Positions 37,542 through 42,717 of a stretch of DNA of 42,717 nucleotides are shown here, one piece after another; position 1 is the first letter of the stretch; each line of letters opens with the position of its first letter. Source of the stretch: an uncultured delta proteobacterium. Its GTDB lineage: Bacteria; Desulfobacterota; WTBG01; CAIYCZ01; CAIRTM01. The stretch lies in the NCBI GenBank assembly GCA_903911225.1, contig CAIWCT010000009.1:1-42717 (forward strand), given 5' to 3'. The notes under the pieces were generated by a model. The model ran no database searches. It was not told where the DNA came from and saw only the letters and a list, made by a program, of their open reading frames with translations. Position numbers and translations under genes: made by a program.

Positions 37542-39713
37542 ATGAGCATGACACGCGCTAAAGAAATTTTAAAACATAAGTTCGGTTACGATTCATTTCG
37601 CCTAAATCAGCATCAGGCAATTGAATCTGTATTGCAGAAAAAAGACTGCGTGGTGCTTATGCCCACGGGCGGCGGCAAATCGCTCTGTTACCAGATTCCA
37701 GCCCTTATGCTGAACGGCCTGACTGTTGTCATATCTCCGCTCATCTCTTTGATGAAAGATCAGGTGGATGCCCTAAAGAACAGCGGCGTTGAGGCTGCAT
37801 TTTTAAATTCAACTCAAAGCGCTGCGCAGCAGTCGGCGGTTTATCGGGCTATAGCCAATAAGAAATTAAAACTGCTTTACGTTGCGCCGGAGCGCTTATT
37901 GCAGGCTGGCGACCGTTTTATCGACTATCTGAAGGAGACAGATGTTTCTCTTTTTGCTATTGACGAAGCGCACTGCATTTCAAGCTGGGGGCACGACTTC
38001 CGGCCCGAGTATCTGCAGCTGGCGAAACTGAAGGCCCATTTCCCCGCTGTTCCGGTCATTGCGCTTACCGCTACTGCCGACAAACTGGTTCGCCGTGATA
38101 TTATAGATAAACTGGAAATGAACAGCGCCGCGTTGTTTGTTTCCAGCTTCAACCGCCCCAACATTTCCTATACCGTAGAGCCAAAGCGAAATTCTTACGG
38201 GCAGCTGCTGGACTATCTGGGCAAGCGCAAAAACGACAGCGGCATTATCTATTGCCTGAGCAGGGCATCGGTAGACAAGCTGGCCGAAGACTTGCGCGAT
38301 GAAGGATTTAGCGCGCTGCCCTATCATGCGGGCCTGGATAAACAGGTGAAGGAGCGCCACCAGGAATTATTTCTTCGCGATGAGATTAAAATAATTGTCG
38401 CCACTATCGCCTTTGGGATGGGCATTGATAAATCCAATGTGCGCTTTGTGGTGCATATGGATGCGCCGAAAAACATTGAAAGCTATTATCAGGAAACCGG
38501 CCGGGCAGGCCGCGACGGGCTTCAGAGCGAAGCGCTGCTTTTTTTCAGCTGGGGCGATATAGCCAAGCTTAAAAGTTTTGTGCAAGTTGATGGCGATCAG
38601 GCACAGACCAGCATCATGGTCAAAAAACTCAACCAGATGGGAGAGTTCGGCGATTTAAAAAGCTGCCGCAGAAAATTTTTGCTCAATTATTTTTCTGAAG
38701 AAACAAAAGATATTTGCGGAAGCTGCGATAACTGCAACACTGACTATGAGCGCTTCGACGGAACCATTATCGCGCAAAAGGCCTTGAGCGCCGTAAAGCG
38801 TCTGGATGAGCGGTTTGGGGCAAATTACACCATTGATTTTTTGCGCGGCTCACAATCAAAAACAATACGGCCCGAGCACAAGGAGCTCAAAACCTACGGG
38901 GTTGGGTCCGACATATCAAAAGACAACTGGTTTGACTATATCAAAGATTTAATCTCGCAGGGCTATCTAAAACAAACCGAAGGGCAATATCCCCTTCTTA
39001 TGCTCACCGAAAAAAGCGCTGCCGTATTGAAGGGAACCGAGAAAGTTGATTTGATAAAGGTCAAAATCAGGCTGGAGAAGAAAGCATCGCTTGTAAGTGA
39101 AACCGAACCTGAATACTTAAGCGACCTGCTCACCGATTTGAAAAAGGTGCGGGCCGTCATTGCAAAAAAAGAATCTGTTCCTCCCTATGTTGTTTTCTCT
39201 GATGCAACACTGGTAGAGTTTGCCGCCTACCTGCCTCAAGCAGCCGGTGAGCTGCTCAGGATCAGCGGCGTCGGGGATTTGAAACTTGAGAAATACGGGA
39301 AACCCTTTTTGAAGGAGATACGAAAATATTGTGAAATGCATCACTTGGAATCGCGCATGCATTTGAAGGCCGTAAAGCGCCAGCGTAAAACAAAAAACAA
39401 GGCAAAAGCAGTGGGCAGCAAAAACGATACCGCCAATGCCTCGCTTGCCATGTTCAAGTCGGGTTTTTCAATTTCAGAAATTGCAGAAGAACGATGCCTG
39501 TCAACAAACACGATCGAAACACACCTTGCCCGCTTCATTGAAAGCGGAGAGGTGAAAGTGGGGCAGCTGGTTCAGGCGCACAAAATAGAGCCCATCAAAA
39601 AAGCAATTCTGAAACTAAAGTCTGGCGGAGCAGCAGGTCCGGTAAAGGAGTTTCTGGGGGATGATTACAGCTACGGAGAAATTCGTGCGGTTCTGATGAG
39701 CATGAAACATTAG
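37542..39713 (+). CDS. recQ: ATP-dependent DNA helicase RecQ
   Basis: VVLMPTGGGKSLCYQIPALML, AIDEAHCISSWGHDFRPEY, ATIAFGMGIDKSNVRFVVHMDAPKNIESYYQETGRAGRDG; RQC, HRDC and C-terminal HTH. Confidence 0.96.
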   Translation: MSMTRAKEILKHKFGYDSFRLNQHQAIESVLQKKDCVVLMPTGGGKSLCYQIPALMLNGLTVVISPLISLMKDQVDALKNSGVEAAFLNSTQSAAQQSAVYRAIANKKLKLLYVAPERLLQAGDRFIDYLKETDVSLFAIDEAHCISSWGHDFRPEYLQLAKLKAHFPAVPVIALTATADKLVRRDIIDKLEMNSAALFVSSFNRPNISYTVEPKRNSYGQLLDYLGKRKNDSGIIYCLSRASVDKLAEDLRDEGFSALPYHAGLDKQVKERHQELFLRDEIKIIVATIAFGMGIDKSNVRFVVHMDAPKNIESYYQETGRAGRDGLQSEALLFFSWGDIAKLKSFVQVDGDQAQTSIMVKKLNQMGEFGDLKSCRRKFLLNYFSEETKDICGSCDNCNTDYERFDGTIIAQKALSAVKRLDERFGANYTIDFLRGSQSKTIRPEHKELKTYGVGSDISKDNWFDYIKDLISQGYLKQTEGQYPLLMLTEKSAAVLKGTEKVDLIKVKIRLEKKASLVSETEPEYLSDLLTDLKKVRAVIAKKESVPPYVVFSDATLVEFAAYLPQAAGELLRISGVGDLKLEKYGKPFLKEIRKYCEMHHLESRMHLKAVKRQRKTKNKAKAVGSKNDTANASLAMFKSGFSISEIAEERCLSTNTIETHLARFIESGEVKVGQLVQAHKIEPIKKAILKLKSGGAAGPVKEFLGDDYSYGEIRAVLMSMKH

Positions 39714-39953
39714 ATGTAATAATTTGGATTTAAACCGGCGGTATTTGCGATACGATTTTAACGTTTCATAGCCTTTTTAATTGACTATGGAAGACCCCCT
39801 TGTCCCTCTGACCCATGAGTTTCAAGCCGGGATTAGGTCGGAACTTTTGTTTGTTTTTATTTTGACTTCCCATGATTCATTACATAATATCGCAATAAGA
39901 GGGAATCAACCAAAAAAAGTTAATAATTGGAAAAAATAAAATCAATTTTCCAT

Positions 39954-40044
39954 GTTTAACGTTTATTATGATAATAAGTGGAAAATCCGTCCACCTATAG
40001 GGGGTGATATGACGGACAAGTTTCCACTTATTGCACTGTTATGA
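39954..40044 (+). other. Putative integron recombination site upstream of cassette 1 (attC-like)
   Basis: GTTTAAC ... hairpin AATAAGTGGAAA/TTTCCACTTATT (39973-39984/40021-40032) with inner TCCGTC/GACGGA ... 3' core GTTATGA (40038-40044). That core is the exact reverse complement of TCATAAC, the 5' core of the next attC. Confidence 0.55.
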
Positions 40045-40058
40045 AAGGACAAAAACAA

Positions 40059-40337
40059 ATGAAAGAAAAATGCCCATTGTGTGACCTCGAAGCAAACTAT
40101 AACTTTGTAGAAGGTGATGGTAATAAACGTAAAAAATTCAACTGCCCTAAATGTAAGATGTTTGTCATAACGGATACGGCAGAAGGCACTCTAAATACAT
40201 CTATGTCGGAATACAAAGACGAATTTTCAAAAGCATGTTCCGAATTATCCGACAGATATTTAATGCACATCTATGTGCCGCCAATTGAAACAAATATACC
40301 GCTGAAAGCTGTACCGGAAGAACGCTCCCACTGGTAA
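40059..40337 (+). CDS. Zinc-ribbon-like hypothetical protein in cassette 1
   Basis: MKEKCPLCDLEANYNFVEGDGNKRKKFNCPKCKMFV (CxxC...CxxC) with an upstream AAGGAC RBS; starts within 20 nt of the cassette boundary. Confidence 0.65.
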   Translation: MKEKCPLCDLEANYNFVEGDGNKRKKFNCPKCKMFVITDTAEGTLNTSMSEYKDEFSKACSELSDRYLMHIYVPPIETNIPLKAVPEERSHW

Positions 40338-40476
40338 ATATCGAAACAAATCTACGATTTTGGAAAGAAAGCAAGGATTCATTGCCGTTTATATGACTTA
40401 TTGTTTCTATTATATCAAATGGTTCTTTGGGGTCGCCTGGTTTCTCTATGTAAATTAATACTTTTGCTTTTTTCAT
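40201..40476 (-). CDS. Possible antisense ORF in cassette 1
   Basis: MKKAKVLIYIEKPGDPKEPFDIIETISHINGNESLLSFQNRRF with GGAGAAAGT RBS on the minus strand; overlaps the + strand ORF. Confidence 0.35.
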   Translation of the reverse strand: MKKAKVLIYIEKPGDPKEPFDIIETISHINGNESLLSFQNRRFVSIFTSGSVLPVQLSAVYLFQLAAHRCALNICRIIRNMLLKIRLCIPT

Positions 40477-40494
40477 ACTTTCTCCAATTAAGAT

Positions 40495-40550
40495 TCATAA
40501 CATTTCAATGCAGGCGACGGCGTGCCGCCGCGCCTGATTGTACCGTTAGC
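40495..40550 (+). other. attC site (cassette 1/cassette 2 junction)
   Basis: TCATAAC-ATTT-CAATgCAGGCG-A-CGGCG-TGC-CGCCG-CGCCTG-ATTG-TACC-GTTAGC: compact stem with a single extrahelical base in the left arm, as in canonical attC. Confidence 0.85.
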
Positions 40551-40581
40551 AACGCAAAACATATTTTTTGGAGCCAAAAAT

Positions 40582-41088
40582 ATGAAAAAGTTTTATCCAA
40601 GCAAACACCTTTTTATAATTGCAGCATTAGCATTATCAGGTTGCGTAATACACTATGGCGATGGGCAACCTCTTGGTCGGCCAATTACAGGGCCTAAAAC
40701 GCCACCAGAAGCTATTGTTACTTACATTAGCGAAGCAGCCCCTGCTCCCGAATGTTCGCGTCTTGTTGGTACGGTTTCAGGCGAAGCAGCACATGCTTTC
40801 GTGAACCGATTAACTCTTGAGCGTCATTGTACGAGAATATTGAAGGAAGAAGCTTCAAATCTAGGTGCAAATGCCGTGGTAATTGGCCCTAAATTTTACA
40901 CGGGTATATATATGACAGGGGGAACACAAGTCCATGCTGTAGGGTCTTCCAGCGGTTTTGCTCTTGAAGGGAGTAGTACCCCTGTAGGGGTAATAAAAGA
41001 TAGGGTTTCGGCAACAGGAATTGCAATTTTTGTTGACTTTAGTTGTGCAGAATCAAAGCCACTTGTCAATTTGAAACAATATAAATAA
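40582..41088 (+). CDS. Lipoprotein-like cassette-encoded hypothetical protein
   Basis: MKKFYPSKHLFIIAALALSGCVIHYGDG (lipobox LSGC), GGAG RBS. The listed start at 40522 lies within attC and is rejected. Confidence 0.75.
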   Translation: MKKFYPSKHLFIIAALALSGCVIHYGDGQPLGRPITGPKTPPEAIVTYISEAAPAPECSRLVGTVSGEAAHAFVNRLTLERHCTRILKEEASNLGANAVVIGPKFYTGIYMTGGTQVHAVGSSSGFALEGSSTPVGVIKDRVSATGIAIFVDFSCAESKPLVNLKQYK

Positions 41089-41108
41089 AAAAAATTGAAA
41101 AATTAAAT

Positions 41109-41171
41109 TTAAAAAAACGCTAACAATCGCACCAAATCGGACTGGCAATTCCGTTGCGCTCCATTGCCAGT
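41109..41171 (+). other. Left part of an attC site, interrupted
   Basis: GCTAACAATCGCACCAAATCGG-ACTGGCAAT-TCCGTTGCGCTCC-ATTGCCAGT. GCTAAC is the exact complement of this cassette's 5' core GTTAGC (40545-40550); the expected right arm (CCGATTTGGTGCGATTG...GTTAGC-like) is absent. Confidence 0.75.
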
Positions 41172-41253
41172 TGGTAGATAATATGAAACGGGCTGGTCAT
41201 GGGGTATAATAAGTTATACCCCTAACCCATTAACCCCATAAGGAGACCAGCCC

Positions 41254-42366
41254 ATGGAAAAAACAGCTTATGTTGGAATCGACTATCATATTTCCAAATT
41301 AACTATCGCCGTTAAGATGCAAGATCAAGAAGATTTTCACAGCACCATACATCTTGAGAACAAAACAAAAGTGATTGCCAACTATCTAAAAAAACTATCT
41401 GAGCAGTTTCAGCTCAAAATCTGTTATGAAGCCTCAGGCTCCGGGTATCATTTCCAGCGTCTGTTGCACTCATGGGGATATCACTGCGATGTTATTGCCC
41501 CATCTTTGATTCCTAAAAAAGCTGGCGACCGCCGCAAAAACGACTTTCGTGATGCGCGCGAGCTAGCCCGCAATTATGCCGCCGGTCAGCTTACCGTGGT
41601 CCACCCGCCAACGCAGCATGAGGAAGCTGTCCGTAATGTGGTTCGCTGCCGTCTGGATTTCAAAGAAAATGAAAAGCGCACAAAACAACACATCAACAGC
41701 CTGCTGATCTCTCAAGGGCACTGTTGGCAAAAATCAAAATCAAAATGGACTCTGCAGCATCGCAAATGGATACAGCAGCTGAGTTTTTCCGAGCCGTTTG
41801 TGCTGCAGGTTCTCCAAGAGCATCTTGCCCATCTTGAGTATCTTGAAACCTGCACAGCACGTTTGGACCATCAGATAGAAGAAATCGCAGTCTCTGACAT
41901 CTATGCCCCAAGCGTAAAAAAACTGCGGGCTCTTAAAGGCCTTGGCACCCTTTCGGCCATGATCTTAATCGCCGAAATCACCGACTTTCGACGGTTTGCT
42001 TCCCCGCGGGCGCTTATGAGCTTTCTGGGACTAATCCCTTCAGAGGATACCTCTGGGGTCAAGTGCCGGTATGGCTCCATCACAAAGGCCGGTAACCGCC
42101 GTTGCCGAACACAGCTCATTGAGTCAGTGCGTCATTATATCAAACAACCCCGTATGAGCCGCCAGATGAAAGAAGATTGCGCTCAGGTTGATCCGATCAG
42201 TGCAGGCATTGCACAGAAATGTATGCATCGACTCCACAAACGATACTGGGCGCTGACCATGAAAGGTAAAACCCGTAATGTTGCCCTGGTTGCCATTGCC
42301 CGAGAATTTGTGGGCTTTATTTGGGCGCTCATGACCCTTGATGATGCCGCTGCCCAGGCAGCATAA
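41254..42366 (+). CDS. IS110 family transposase (DEDD + Transposase_20)
   Basis: YVGIDYHISKLTIAVKM, CYEASGSGYHFQRLL, VIAPSLIPKKAGDRRKNDFRDARELAR, LRALKGLGTLSAMILIAEITDFRRFASPRALMSFLGLIPSEDTSG. Confidence 0.95.
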   Translation: MEKTAYVGIDYHISKLTIAVKMQDQEDFHSTIHLENKTKVIANYLKKLSEQFQLKICYEASGSGYHFQRLLHSWGYHCDVIAPSLIPKKAGDRRKNDFRDARELARNYAAGQLTVVHPPTQHEEAVRNVVRCRLDFKENEKRTKQHINSLLISQGHCWQKSKSKWTLQHRKWIQQLSFSEPFVLQVLQEHLAHLEYLETCTARLDHQIEEIAVSDIYAPSVKKLRALKGLGTLSAMILIAEITDFRRFASPRALMSFLGLIPSEDTSGVKCRYGSITKAGNRRCRTQLIESVRHYIKQPRMSRQMKEDCAQVDPISAGIAQKCMHRLHKRYWALTMKGKTRNVALVAIAREFVGFIWALMTLDDAAAQAA

Positions 42367-42679
42367 CATAAACACTATCAAAGAACGGTTGTTGTAAATC
42401 GCGAAACAAAATATTCTATTGAGGCTAAATTGCACGAGTGGCATCCCGAGGATACTCGACCACCCTATGCTGATAAAAGCATTTTTCGTGCTTGAATGCA
42501 CGCTTGTAGATCGAGTGGCCTCCAGATGGATACCGTATAATGTTGGGTTCGATCCACGAATAGCAGGTTACTCACCATCGTTTTGAGCCCTCGTGCGTTT
42601 GCCTCAGTTTCAAAGGATTTTTATGCCAGTATCATTAATCAATTCAAGTTAAAAAAAACATTGTTTCGTGACTTGACTA
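42367..42679 (+). ncRNA. Candidate seekRNA/bridge RNA region of the IS element
   Basis: About 310-nt non-coding right end with several stem-loops (CGTGC-TTGAAT-GCACG at 42487-42502; TGCT-GATAAA-AGCA at 42468-42481) and an imperfect repeat CGAGTGGCATCCCGAGGATAC (42435-42455) / CGAGTGGCCTCCAGATGGATAC (42512-42533). Confidence 0.45.
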
Positions 42680-42717
42680 AGCCCGTTTTATAGCAGGGTG
42701 GGTGAAACCCACCATTA

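Larger units (their letters stand above)
41175..42696 (+). mobile_element. IS110 family element (IS1111-like, approximate ends)
   Basis: DEDD transposase plus subterminal inverted repeats TATGAAACGGGCT (41182-41194) and AGCCCGTTTTATA (42680-42692), 12/13 matching. Exact ends not determined. Confidence 0.75.

Noticed and set aside
39714-39953. Possible integron integrase or attI between recQ and the first cassette
   Set aside because: No ORF of suitable length and no recognisable tyrosine recombinase motifs; only AT-rich spacer is seen.
40522-40581. N-terminal extension MPPRLIVPLATQNIFFGAKN of the cassette-2 ORF
   Set aside because: It begins inside the attC stem. The ATG at 40582 has a proper RBS, lipoprotein signal and lipobox.
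1-42717. CRISPR arrays, rRNA and tRNA genes
   Set aside because: No regularly spaced direct repeats, rRNA-like blocks or convincing tRNA cloverleaf were seen; a tRNAscan/CRISPR tool run would be needed to be certain.

Overview
The window is about 42.7 kb from what looks like an anaerobic, Deltaproteobacteria-like bacterial chromosome (taxon inferred from gene content only). From left to right it contains:
(1) the 3' end of a CHAT-domain gene followed by a TIR-TM-DUF4384-like gene;
(2) comM/yifB and a phosphodiesterase/alkaline-phosphatase-TPR-sulfotransferase fusion;
(3) a secreted MopE-like repeat protein, and a polysaccharide locus (O-antigen ligase/polymerase, phosphoglycosyl transferase, three glycosyltransferases, second O-antigen ligase, flippase);
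(4) an acyl-CoA carboxylase beta subunit and two tandem paralogous secreted proteins that share a C-terminal domain with the MopE-like protein;
(5) a MoaD-like/AOR pair, divergent from a MarR-led operon. That operon encodes a membrane-anchored chelatase-like protein, a 2x[4Fe-4S] protein whose C-terminus resembles ferredoxin-dependent bilin reductases, and a flavodoxin-like reductase. This is my best candidate for an undescribed system (anaerobic tetrapyrrole/bilin reduction);
(6) a C-terminal processing protease, a divergent YchF-like protein and a siroheme/heme operon. A REP-associated tyrosine transposase (RAYT) sits inside that operon with REPs on both sides and inside its own reading frame;
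(7) recQ, then a short integron-cassette array without a visible integrase. Its last attC is split by an IS110/IS1111-type element with subterminal inverted repeats and a structured 3' non-coding region (candidate seekRNA/bridge RNA).
All functional calls come from reading the translations by eye. No database search was run.
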